Shown here: positions 27,889 to 35,827 of the stretch, in pieces
Layout of the letters: the number at the start of each line of letters is the position of its first letter
Numbering within the stretch: the stretch's first letter is position 1
From: Pseudomonadaceae bacterium
Lineage (GTDB): Bacteria; Pseudomonadota; Gammaproteobacteria; Pseudomonadales; Pseudomonadaceae
Reading direction: 5' to 3'
NCBI GenBank assembly: GCA_900766265.1
Contig: CAAFUS010000017.1
Location: forward strand, 434,001-498,000
Length of the DNA: 64,000 bases
Made by a program: the position numbers and the translations under genes
Notes under the pieces: generated by a model
The model's database searches: none
Told to the model about the DNA's origin: nothing
Seen by the model: only the letters and a program-made list of their open reading frames with translations

Positions 27889-30800
27889 ATGATCTTCGAA
27901 CGTCTTCTTCAACAGGGTACTCTGATCGCCGTCGCGGTCCTGGTCCTGTGCGTGCTGGGCATCAGCGCCGTGCTGCGTGTGCCGATGCAGATGATTCCGG
28001 ACCTGGAAGTACGCACCATCAGCGTCGACACCCGCTGGCCCGGTGCGTCGCCGCGGGACGTCGAGCAGGAGACCCTGATCGAGCAGGAACAGTATCTGCG
28101 CACCTTGCCCGGCCTGCGCCGGATGATCTCGACTGCCAGTATCGGGCAGGCAAATATCGAGCTGGAGTTTCCCTTCGGCGTAGACATCAACGAGGCTCTG
28201 ATCCGGACCAACAACGCGCTCAGCCAGGTGTCCGGCTACCCGGAAAACGTCGATGCGCCGGCGCTGACCACGATTTCCGCGTCCGACCAGCCATTCATGT
28301 ACTTCCGCATTGGGCCGCGCGCCGACAGCGTCGCTAGCCTCGACTTGGCGATGATGCGCAACTTTCTGGAGGACGAGGTACGCCCGCGCCTGGAGCGTGT
28401 CGATGGCGTCTCCCTGGTCGAGATTCTCGGTGCGGAAGAACGGCAAATACGCGTCGAAGTCGACCCGTATCGCCTGGCCGAGCGCGGACTGGACCTGGCC
28501 GATGTCCGTGATGCCCTGCGCGCACGCAACCTCGATCGCTCCGCTGGGGACCTGGACAGCGGCAAGCGCAGCGTACTGGTGCGGACCGTCGGCCGCTTCC
28601 GCCAGCCTGCCGACATGGGTGCGCTAATCATTGCAGAACGCGACGGCGCTCTGATACGCCTGTCCGATGTCGCCGACCTGCAGCTCAGCCACCATGAGCT
28701 GCGCACCCGGTCGTACTACAACGGACTGCCGACGTTGATCCTCTCGGTGCAGCGGGAGACGGGCTCAAATGTCGTGCAGACCAAGTACGCCGTGCTTCCG
28801 GTAGTCGAGGCCGTCAATGCCGAGGTCCTAGCGCCATTGGGGCTGGAGATGACTTTGGTTAACGAGGATGCGCACTACGTCGAGGATTCCGTCTCCAACG
28901 TCTGGAGCAACCTGCTGCTCGGCACGCTGCTGGCGACATTGGCGATGTATGGGTTCCTGCGCTCGGCGCGCAGCACGTTCGTTGGCGTGATTGCCATCCC
29001 GATTTGCACCATTGCGGCCTTTATCGGCCTGTTGCTGGCGGGGCGCACGCTCAACGTGATTTCCTTGGCCGGCGTGGCCTTTGCCATTGGCATGACGCTG
29101 GACAATGCCATCGTGGTGCTGGAGAGCATAGATCAGGCACGGCGGCGCGGCCTCAAGCCCTTTGAGGCTGCCGTTGCGGGTGTGGGACGGGTCTGGCCCG
29201 CCGTGCTGGCTAGCACGCTGACCTCCGTGTTGGTGTTTGCGCCGACGCTATTCATCCGACAGGAAGCCGGACAGCTCTACTCGGATATCGCGATTGCCAT
29301 CTCCGCGTCCATTCTGGCGTCGATGGCTGTTGCGGTGACGGTTCTCCCGGCCATGGCGGCGCGGCTTTTGCCGGCGCTGGCGCCTACCGAGTGCGCGGAG
29401 GGCAATGTGTCCGACCAAGTCGGCCGCTGGGTCGGTATGGCCTATCGCAGTTCACAGCGCCGGGCTGCGATCCTGCTCGGTACGCTTGGTACATCGGCGC
29501 TGGCCGTGGTGTTGCTGACACCACCCGCCGAGTACCTGCCGGAGGGCGAAGAGGCGCGTATCTTTTCGCGAATGATCGCGCCGCCGGGCTACAACCTGGC
29601 GGAGATGGAGGGCATCGCGCAGGTCCTCATCCCGGAATTTCAGCAGCGCCTCCAGGATGACCCGGCGCGTTTCCACCGCGGCGAGACCGACCTGCCCGCA
29701 ATGCGCTTCTTCTCGATGTTCGTCGATGGTCAGGGCATTAGCGTCATCACCGATCCAAAGGATCCTACCGACCTGCAGGCGTTGATGGCCGCGCTGGAGG
29801 CGCGTTTCAAGGCCTGGCCGGGCATGCGCGCGTTCGCCTCGCGCGGCTCCATCATCTCCAGCAACGACGGCGGCACGCGCAGCATCAATCTGAACGTCTC
29901 CGGTGCCAACCTTGCGCAGATATACCAAGTAGCCGGCAGAGCCTACGCGCGCGCCCAGACGCTGTTCGACGGCGCGCAGATCGGCTCCGAGCCCAGCTCG
30001 CTCAGCCTGGACCAGTCGCTGCTGGAAGTGCGCCCGCGGTGGGAGCGGCTAGCCGAAGTCGGTCTGGATGCCGAGCGCTTTGGCTACTCGGTGGCGGCAC
30101 TGAGCGATGGCGCCTTCGCTGACGAGATGATTCTGGATGATCGCCGGGTGGACATCTATCTGTTCAGCAGCGCGGGCAGCGGGCAACGGGCGGAGCGTCT
30201 GCGCGAGCTGCCGATCGCGACGCCGTCGGGTGCGGTGCTGCCGCTTTCCGCGCTGGCCGACGTGCATGAGGCCACCGATACCGACAGCATTCGAAGGCTG
30301 GATGGGCGCCGGACGGTCACGCTGAACATCGTGCCACCGCGTTCAGTGGCGCTCGAGACCGGGATCGTGCTGGTACGTAGCGAGCTGATCGAGGCCATGC
30401 GCGCCGCGGGTGAGATTCCCCATGGCATCGCGGTGGGCATTACTGGTGCCAGCGATCAGCTGCAGGCAACGCGCGAGGCAGTCTCTGGCAATTTCCTGAT
30501 TGCGGTGCTGCTGTGCTACCTGATGCTGGTGGCGATCTTTCGCCACTGGGGACGGCCGCTGTTCGTCATGGCGACGATCCCGCTGGGGCTGGCCGGCGGG
30601 ATCGTCGGATTAGCGATGCTCAATGGGATCGGCGCCGCCTTCGGCATCCACCAGCCGTTCGACGTGATCACGCTGCTCGGCTTCCTGGTTCTGCTGGGCG
30701 CCGTGGTCAACAACCCGATCCTGATCGTTCAGGAGGCGTACAAGCGATTGGAGGAAGGTGCCGAGTCGGTCGCCTCGGCGGTAGACGATGCGGTGCGCAT

Positions 30801-31047
30801 CCGTCTGCGGGCGATTCTGATGTCGAGCCTGACGACCATCCTTGGCGTGGCGCCGCTGGTGCTGATCCCCGGTGCCGGCACCGAACTCTATCGGGGGCTG
30901 GGCGCCATCGTGATGTTTGGCATCGCTTTCTCCACTGTCGTCACGCTGACCTTCCTGCCCAGCCTGATGGTGGTGACGCTGGCGCTGCAGGCGCGTGTTG
31001 GTGCGCGGTTAGGCTCTCGCCTGGGAGGTTTTCGTGCGAACGGATGA
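27889..31047 (+). CDS. RND-family efflux permease (AcrB/HAE1-like)
   Basis: The 1052-aa protein has full RND architecture: a helix after the N-terminus, a large periplasmic loop (VPMQMIPDLEVRTI, WPGASPRDVEQE), helices 2-6, a second loop and helices 8-12. The proton-relay motif in helix 4 is GMTLDNAIVVLES with Asp405; the second Asp of AcrB is Asn, as in many HAE pumps. The helix-10 Lys is replaced (GAVVNNPILIVQEA). It starts 4 bp after the adaptor and overlaps the phospholipase gene by 14 bp. The substrate is unknown. No TolC-like gene is in the window. Confidence 0.92.
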   Translation: MIFERLLQQGTLIAVAVLVLCVLGISAVLRVPMQMIPDLEVRTISVDTRWPGASPRDVEQETLIEQEQYLRTLPGLRRMISTASIGQANIELEFPFGVDINEALIRTNNALSQVSGYPENVDAPALTTISASDQPFMYFRIGPRADSVASLDLAMMRNFLEDEVRPRLERVDGVSLVEILGAEERQIRVEVDPYRLAERGLDLADVRDALRARNLDRSAGDLDSGKRSVLVRTVGRFRQPADMGALIIAERDGALIRLSDVADLQLSHHELRTRSYYNGLPTLILSVQRETGSNVVQTKYAVLPVVEAVNAEVLAPLGLEMTLVNEDAHYVEDSVSNVWSNLLLGTLLATLAMYGFLRSARSTFVGVIAIPICTIAAFIGLLLAGRTLNVISLAGVAFAIGMTLDNAIVVLESIDQARRRGLKPFEAAVAGVGRVWPAVLASTLTSVLVFAPTLFIRQEAGQLYSDIAIAISASILASMAVAVTVLPAMAARLLPALAPTECAEGNVSDQVGRWVGMAYRSSQRRAAILLGTLGTSALAVVLLTPPAEYLPEGEEARIFSRMIAPPGYNLAEMEGIAQVLIPEFQQRLQDDPARFHRGETDLPAMRFFSMFVDGQGISVITDPKDPTDLQALMAALEARFKAWPGMRAFASRGSIISSNDGGTRSINLNVSGANLAQIYQVAGRAYARAQTLFDGAQIGSEPSSLSLDQSLLEVRPRWERLAEVGLDAERFGYSVAALSDGAFADEMILDDRRVDIYLFSSAGSGQRAERLRELPIATPSGAVLPLSALADVHEATDTDSIRRLDGRRTVTLNIVPPRSVALETGIVLVRSELIEAMRAAGEIPHGIAVGITGASDQLQATREAVSGNFLIAVLLCYLMLVAIFRHWGRPLFVMATIPLGLAGGIVGLAMLNGIGAAFGIHQPFDVITLLGFLVLLGAVVNNPILIVQEAYKRLEEGAESVASAVDDAVRIRLRAILMSSLTTILGVAPLVLIPGAGTELYRGLGAIVMFGIAFSTVVTLTFLPSLMVVTLALQARVGARLGSRLGGFRANG

Positions 31048-32215
31048 TCCGGAGCGCAAGCGTGCCGCACATGAAAGCGTCATTTCTCCCAGGATCCTGG
31101 GCTGCACCGCGGTCGCCTGGCTGTACACCTGTCTCGCCGCTCCTGCGACCCGCGCGAATGAGATCGGCCCACTGGCGACCGTTGGGCCGGCCACGGGGTC
31201 GGCCTGGCAGTACTGCCGACGGTTGGACGGCCGTGACGCGCGCCTCGCCTGCTTTGACCACTGGGCTCGGCAACAGACTGAGGCTGCAGCTGCCGAGCGC
31301 GTGCAGCCCAGCGAAGTGCCGAATGACGACACCCCAGTCATCAGTGGGGTGTCAGCTAGCCCGGCTGGTGACTGCCGTGACAGCCGGTACTCTGCCTTGT
31401 CGCGGTTCTGGGAACTTGAAACCGGTAGTGATTGTGGAACCTTCGGAATCCGTGGCTATCGGCCGTTGAGTATGTCGATCTCAACGGCGACGAACCGTCC
31501 CGAGATGCCTGCTTCGCTGCCCGGACAGGCCGTCGAGCGCGCGGACTACCAGGCTAGTGAGGCGCGTATTGGCCTGTCGCTGCGCACCAAGGTCGCCCAG
31601 AACCTTCTGACGCGCAACGACATCAAGCAGGACTCACTGTGGTTTGGCTATAGCCAGCAATCGACTTGGCAATTGTTCAACGAGGATCTCTCTCGGCCAT
31701 TCCGCAGCACCGACCACGAGCCGGAAATCATGTACGTGTACCCGACTGACCTCGGCTTGCCCGGCGGCTGGCGCCTTCGCTACGCCGGCGCGGGCGCAGT
31801 TCACCAATCGAATGGGGAGTCGGAGCCCCAGTCGCGCAGTTGGAACCGTGTCTACCTGATGGGCGGTATGGAAATCGGCGATCGCTACCAGATCAACGGC
31901 CGCATCTGGCACCGAATTAGGGAAGCTCCCGCGAATGACGACAATCCGGACATCACTGATTACATCGGCCGGGCCGAGATCACGGGACGTTGGAATCCCG
32001 GCCGGTCGAACGCCTTCGAGGCAACGCTGCGTAGCAACTTGCGCAGCAGCGGACATGGATCGATTCGTCTCGAATGGTTCAAGGTCATCGGCGATCCGAC
32101 GACGAGCAATCTACGCTTGCATACCCAGTTGTTCCACGGATACGGCGACACTCTGATCGACTACAACCGTAGTCGCACGGTGTTCAGCGTTGGCCTGAGC
32201 CTCGTGGATTTTTGA
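31034..32215 (+). CDS. pldA: Outer-membrane phospholipase A1 (OMPLA)
   Basis: A 393-aa protein with a GTG start behind GGGAGG. After a leader come the CxxLxxxxxRLACFD-like N-terminal segment found in longer OMPLAs, and then the 12-strand barrel. The catalytic triad is visible as His257, Ser259 and Asn271 in HQSNG...SRSWNR, the same spacing as E. coli H142/S144/N156. The enzyme cuts phospholipids that reach the outer leaflet of the outer membrane and is active as a calcium-dependent dimer. Its start lies within the end of the RND permease gene, so the two are coupled. C-terminal VGLSLVDF has the aromatic end of a barrel protein. Confidence 0.88.
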   Translation: MRTDDPERKRAAHESVISPRILGCTAVAWLYTCLAAPATRANEIGPLATVGPATGSAWQYCRRLDGRDARLACFDHWARQQTEAAAAERVQPSEVPNDDTPVISGVSASPAGDCRDSRYSALSRFWELETGSDCGTFGIRGYRPLSMSISTATNRPEMPASLPGQAVERADYQASEARIGLSLRTKVAQNLLTRNDIKQDSLWFGYSQQSTWQLFNEDLSRPFRSTDHEPEIMYVYPTDLGLPGGWRLRYAGAGAVHQSNGESEPQSRSWNRVYLMGGMEIGDRYQINGRIWHRIREAPANDDNPDITDYIGRAEITGRWNPGRSNAFEATLRSNLRSSGHGSIRLEWFKVIGDPTTSNLRLHTQLFHGYGDTLIDYNRSRTVFSVGLSLVDF

Positions 32216-32256
32216 GAGCTTTCTGCGTGTTTTCCGACACTGCTCCGCGTTGGTCG

Positions 32257-32271
32257 ATGGACGATCGCGAA
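32257..32271 (+). promoter_or_regulatory. Shared 15-bp motif, copy 2, upstream of the NmrA-like gene
   Basis: ATGGACGATCGCGAA, identical to 26434-26448 and in the same orientation, 102 bp before the NmrA-like start. The following GCAT...TCGTA...TCGTTC order is also shared. It is consistent with one regulator controlling both units. Confidence 0.5.
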
Positions 32272-32372
32272 GATTAAACAGACCTTTGCGCATAGATCGT
32301 ACAGGTATCGTTCTCTAGGCTTTGTTACCAAGTCCGCATCACATCGATGCGATCTGGCCAAAGAGGTGACGT

Positions 32373-33440
32373 ATGGTCAACAAAGCAGATCCCGATTTTG
32401 TAGGCGATGCACGGCTGCAGTCCGAGCACGGTATCGACAGGCGCCGCTTTCTGGGCGGCCTGGTGCTGGGCGCAGCCGGTATGCTTGCGAGCCTTGGCGC
32501 TCCGCGCTTTTCACATGCCGCCTCGACGTCCATGCGCAACAGGATTGTCGTGACCGCTCCGACAGGCAACATCGGTCATCGAGTTCTACACAACCTGCTG
32601 GACAGTGGCGCCCTGCACAGCGGTGCCTCGATCCGGGTGATCGCGCGCGATCCGTCGCGTCTTCCCGCTGCAACCCGAGGTCGCATCGAAGTCGTGCAAG
32701 GCTCGCACGGGGACTCCGCGGTCGTCGATGAAGCATTCAAAGACGCAGACACCGTTTTCTGGTTGTGCCCTGCAGACCCAACTGCCGAAAGCGTCATGGC
32801 GGCCTATGTGGAATTCACCCGTCCGGCCTGCGAAGCCATCACGGCGCATGGAGTCCGACGCGTAGTCGGTATTTCCGCGCTGGGGCGCGGTACGCCGATG
32901 GCCGCCAGCGCTGGATACGTCACCGCGTCGCTAGCGATGGACGACCTAATCGCGGGCACGGGTGCGGACTTCCGTGCGCTGACCATGCCGTCCTTCATGG
33001 ACAATATTGCCCGCCAGGCCAAACCGATCCGCGATCAGGGCGTGTTCTTCCTGCCGATCGATGGCGACCGCAAGCTGCCGGCGGTGGCCACTCGTGACAT
33101 CGCCTCGGTGGCCGCCAGCCTGCTGCTCGACACCTCATGGAGCGGGCGCAGCGAAGTGCCGGTGCTCGGTCCAGAAGACCTGTCCTTCAACGAGATGGCG
33201 CGCATCATGTCCGACGTGCTGGGCAAGCCCGTTCGCTACCAGCAAGTCAGTTTCGAGGCCTATAAGGCCGGGTTCGTCCAGCGCGGCATGTCGGAGGCCA
33301 TGGCCCAGGGCATGACCGACATGGCGAGGGCCAAGAACGAGGGGCTCGACAGCGCCGTGCAGCGCACGCCGGCAAGCCGTACCCCGACCAGCTTCCGGCA
33401 GTGGTGCGAGGACGAGTTGAGGCCCGTTATTCTCCGCTAG
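32373..33440 (+). CDS. NmrA-like NAD(P)-binding oxidoreductase with Tat signal
   Basis: A 355-aa protein. The N-terminus has a twin-arginine signal (DRRRFLGGLVLGAAG near residue 23), predicting export in folded form, possibly with cofactor bound. The Rossmann fold begins at about residue 58 with VVTAPTGNIGHRVL and continues with an atypical-SDR/NmrA pattern (ADTVFWLCPAD, VVGISALGRG). The classical YxxxK is not evident, as in many NmrA proteins. AAAGAGGTGACGT precedes the ATG. It is the last gene of the accessory segment and shares an upstream motif with the RND operon. Confidence 0.82.
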   Translation: MVNKADPDFVGDARLQSEHGIDRRRFLGGLVLGAAGMLASLGAPRFSHAASTSMRNRIVVTAPTGNIGHRVLHNLLDSGALHSGASIRVIARDPSRLPAATRGRIEVVQGSHGDSAVVDEAFKDADTVFWLCPADPTAESVMAAYVEFTRPACEAITAHGVRRVVGISALGRGTPMAASAGYVTASLAMDDLIAGTGADFRALTMPSFMDNIARQAKPIRDQGVFFLPIDGDRKLPAVATRDIASVAASLLLDTSWSGRSEVPVLGPEDLSFNEMARIMSDVLGKPVRYQQVSFEAYKAGFVQRGMSEAMAQGMTDMARAKNEGLDSAVQRTPASRTPTSFRQWCEDELRPVILR

Positions 33441-33638
33441 TGCACACACCGACCCCGAGGCGAATCGGACGCTGCTTGCCCACGCACCACATCCGCCGTT
33501 GCAGCCGACGCTGATGCGTGCTGTCCGAACCGCGCGTGTAGCCTGTCCGTCGAAAGAGCGCAGCGATGTCCTGCGAAGAAACCTGCCAGTCCAGAAACGA
33601 GATACGGGGTAAAGCGGGGACTGAAATTGCCGCAAACG

Positions 33639-33664
33639 AAAAAGCCCGTCATTGCGACGGGCTT
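33639..33664 (-). terminator. Rho-independent terminator of the tRNA gene
   Basis: On the minus strand a 9-bp stem AAGCCCGTC / GACGGGCTT with a 5-nt loop runs into TTTTCG just downstream of the tRNA 3' end. Confidence 0.8.
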
Positions 33665-33677
33665 GAATCGTTGATTA

Positions 33678-33754
33678 TGGTGGGCCCACACGGACTCGAA
33701 CCGTGGACCAAAGGATTATGAGTCCTCTGCTCTAACCAACTGAGCTATAGGCCC
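33678..33754 (-). tRNA. tRNA with CAT anticodon, probably tRNA-Ile2 (lysidine type)
   Basis: A 77-nt cloverleaf with encoded CCA. Acceptor GGGCCTA pairs with TGGGCCC (one G-T), the D arm is GCTC/GAGC, the anticodon loop is CTCATAA (CAT), the variable loop ends in TGGTC, and the T arm is CACGG/CCGTG around TTCGAGT. C4-G69 and C5-G68 match the pairs used by TilS on tRNA-Ile2, and the variable region is Ile2-like, not elongator-Met-like. Automatic tools may label it Met. It lies just downstream of rpoD on the same strand. Confidence 0.85.
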
Positions 33755-33870
33755 CCAGAAGGCCGGCGGATTATACCGGCGGGATTTCTCGGACGCCAAG
33801 GTTTGTGGCCGTTGTGCAGGTGGCCGGAAGGGGCTTGCCAGTCCGGATAGGAATATTCGGCACGCAGAAA

Positions 33871-33900
33871 CAAGAACCCCGGCCTGGGCCGGGGTTCTTG
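33871..33900 (-). terminator. Terminator of the rpsU-dnaG-rpoD operon
   Basis: A perfect 14-bp inverted repeat CAAGAACCCCGGCC / GGCCGGGGTTCTTG directly after rpoD, with a T-rich tail on the minus strand. Confidence 0.85.
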
Positions 33901-33903
33901 TCA

Positions 33904-35760
33904 TCACTCGTCGAGGAAGGAGCGCAAGTGCTCGCTTCTCGTCGGGTGGCGCAGCTTGCGCAGTGCCTTGGCTTCGATCTGACGGATGCGTTCGCGGGTG
34001 ACATCGAACTGCTTGCCGACTTCCTCGAGGGTGTGGTCGGTGTTCATGTCGATGCCGAAGCGCATGCGCAGTACCTTGGCTTCCCGGGCGGTCAGGCCGG
34101 CGAGGACTTCGCGGGTGGCTTCCTTGAGGCTTTCCACGGTCGCCACGTCGATCGGCGACTGCATGGCGGAGTCTTCAATGAAGTCACCCAGGTGCGAATC
34201 TTCATCGTCACCGATCGGGGTTTCCATGGAGATCGGTTCCTTGGCGATCTTCAACACCTTGCGGATCTTGTCCTCGGGCATTTCCATGCGCTCGCCCAGC
34301 TCTTCCGGCGTCGGTTCGCGACCCATTTCCTGCAGCATCTGGCGGGAAATGCGGTTGAGCTTGTTGATCGTCTCGATCATGTGGACCGGGATGCGGATGG
34401 TCCGCGCCTGGTCGGCGATGGAGCGAGTGATCGCCTGGCGAATCCACCAGGTGGCGTAGGTGGAGAACTTGTAGCCGCGGCGGTATTCGAACTTGTCCAC
34501 CGCTTTCATCAGGCCGATGTTGCCTTCCTGAATCAGGTCGAGGAATTGCAGACCGCGGTTGGTGTACTTCTTCGCAATCGAGATGACCAGACGCAGGTTG
34601 GCCTCGACCATTTCCTTCTTGGCGCGGCGAGCCTTGGCTTCACCGATCGACATGCGACGGTTGATGTCTTTGATGTCGGCGATCGCGAGGTGGCATTCCT
34701 GCTCAAGGTCGATCAGCTTCTGCTGAGCGCTGCGGATGTCGTCCTTGATATTGCCGATGGCTTCGGCGTATTTGGCTTTACCGCTGGCAAGCTGCTCGGC
34801 CCAATCGAGGTTGGTCTCGTTGTTCGGGAACTGGCGCAGGAAATCGGCGCGAGGCATGCGGGCATCACGAACGCAGAGCTGCATGATGGCGCGTTCCTGA
34901 GCACGGACCTGCTGCAAAGCGCTGCGCACGCGCTCGACCAGGGCGTCGTACTGCTTGGGTACGAGCTTGATCGGCATGAACAGCTCGGCCAGGGCGTGAA
35001 GCTCTTCGATAGCCTGCTTGTGCTCGCGGCCATGCTTCTTGAGTGCCTTGTTGGCTTTTTCAAGCTGCTCGGCTACGGCACCGAAGCGCTGACGGGCCAC
35101 TTCGGGATCCGGTCCGCCATCGCCTTCTTCTTCCTCGCTGTCGGCGTCGCTTTCGTCTTCGTCGTCGTCCTTGTCGTCATCGGCGGCCGGCTTGGCGGAG
35201 GTCTGCGGGGCAACGGGCTCCACTTCGACGCCCGAAGCACCGTCGTCGTCAGGGTCGATGTAGCCGCTGAGGATGTCGGAAAGCCGGCCACCTTCTGTGG
35301 TGACGCGCTCGTAGTCGGCGAGGATGCTGTCCACGGTGCCGGGGAAGTGAGCGATGGCGCTCATGACTTCGCGAATGCCTTCCTCGATGCGTTTGGCGAT
35401 TTCGATCTCGCCTTCGCGGGTCAGCAATTCGACCGTGCCCATCTCGCGCATGTACATGCGCACCGGGTCGGTGGTACGACCGATGTCGGTTTCGACGGCG
35501 GCCAGCGCCGCGGCGGCTTCTTCAGCTGCCGCTTCGTCGGTATCGGCCTCGGCCAACAACAGAGCATCCGCATCGGGGGCAGCCTCGAATACGTTGATGC
35601 CCATGTCGTTGATCATGCGAATGATGTCTTCTACCTGTTCCGGATCGGAAATATCCTCCGGCAGGTGGTCGTTGACCTCCGCGTAAGTCAGGTAACCCTG
35701 CTCACGGCCACGCTGGATCAACTCTTTGAGGCGGGACTGCTGTTGCGCTTTTCCGGACAT
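33904..35760 (-). CDS. rpoD: RNA polymerase primary sigma factor RpoD (sigma70)
   Basis: A 618-aa protein, almost the same length as Pseudomonas RpoD. Region 1.1 is at the N-terminus. Region 1.2 starts near [12 protein letters not shown], followed by an acidic non-conserved region ([20 protein letters not shown]). Regions 2.1-2.4 include [16 protein letters not shown] and [12 protein letters not shown], region 3 follows, and region 4.2 has [21 protein letters not shown]. It directs transcription of housekeeping genes. It is last in the macromolecular-synthesis operon after rpsU and dnaG. Confidence 0.98.
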   Translation of the reverse strand: MSGKAQQQSRLKELIQRGREQGYLTYAEVNDHLPEDISDPEQVEDIIRMINDMGINVFEAAPDADALLLAEADTDEAAAEEAAAALAAVETDIGRTTDPVRMYMREMGTVELLTREGEIEIAKRIEEGIREVMSAIAHFPGTVDSILADYERVTTEGGRLSDILSGYIDPDDDGASGVEVEPVAPQTSAKPAADDDKDDDEDESDADSEEEEGDGGPDPEVARQRFGAVAEQLEKANKALKKHGREHKQAIEELHALAELFMPIKLVPKQYDALVERVRSALQQVRAQERAIMQLCVRDARMPRADFLRQFPNNETNLDWAEQLASGKAKYAEAIGNIKDDIRSAQQKLIDLEQECHLAIADIKDINRRMSIGEAKARRAKKEMVEANLRLVISIAKKYTNRGLQFLDLIQEGNIGLMKAVDKFEYRRGYKFSTYATWWIRQAITRSIADQARTIRIPVHMIETINKLNRISRQMLQEMGREPTPEELGERMEMPEDKIRKVLKIAKEPISMETPIGDDEDSHLGDFIEDSAMQSPIDVATVESLKEATREVLAGLTAREAKVLRMRFGIDMNTDHTLEEVGKQFDVTRERIRQIEAKALRKLRHPTRSEHLRSFLDE

Positions 35761-35827
35761 AAAACCCTATCCACTGACGGTTCTGGCGGGCTGAAAACAA
35801 GCTGAGCATTATAGCTGAGCAGGGACC

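Noticed and set aside
33441..33640. Coding potential between the NmrA-like gene and the tRNA terminator
   Set aside because: Only short frames without ribosome sites; treated as non-coding.
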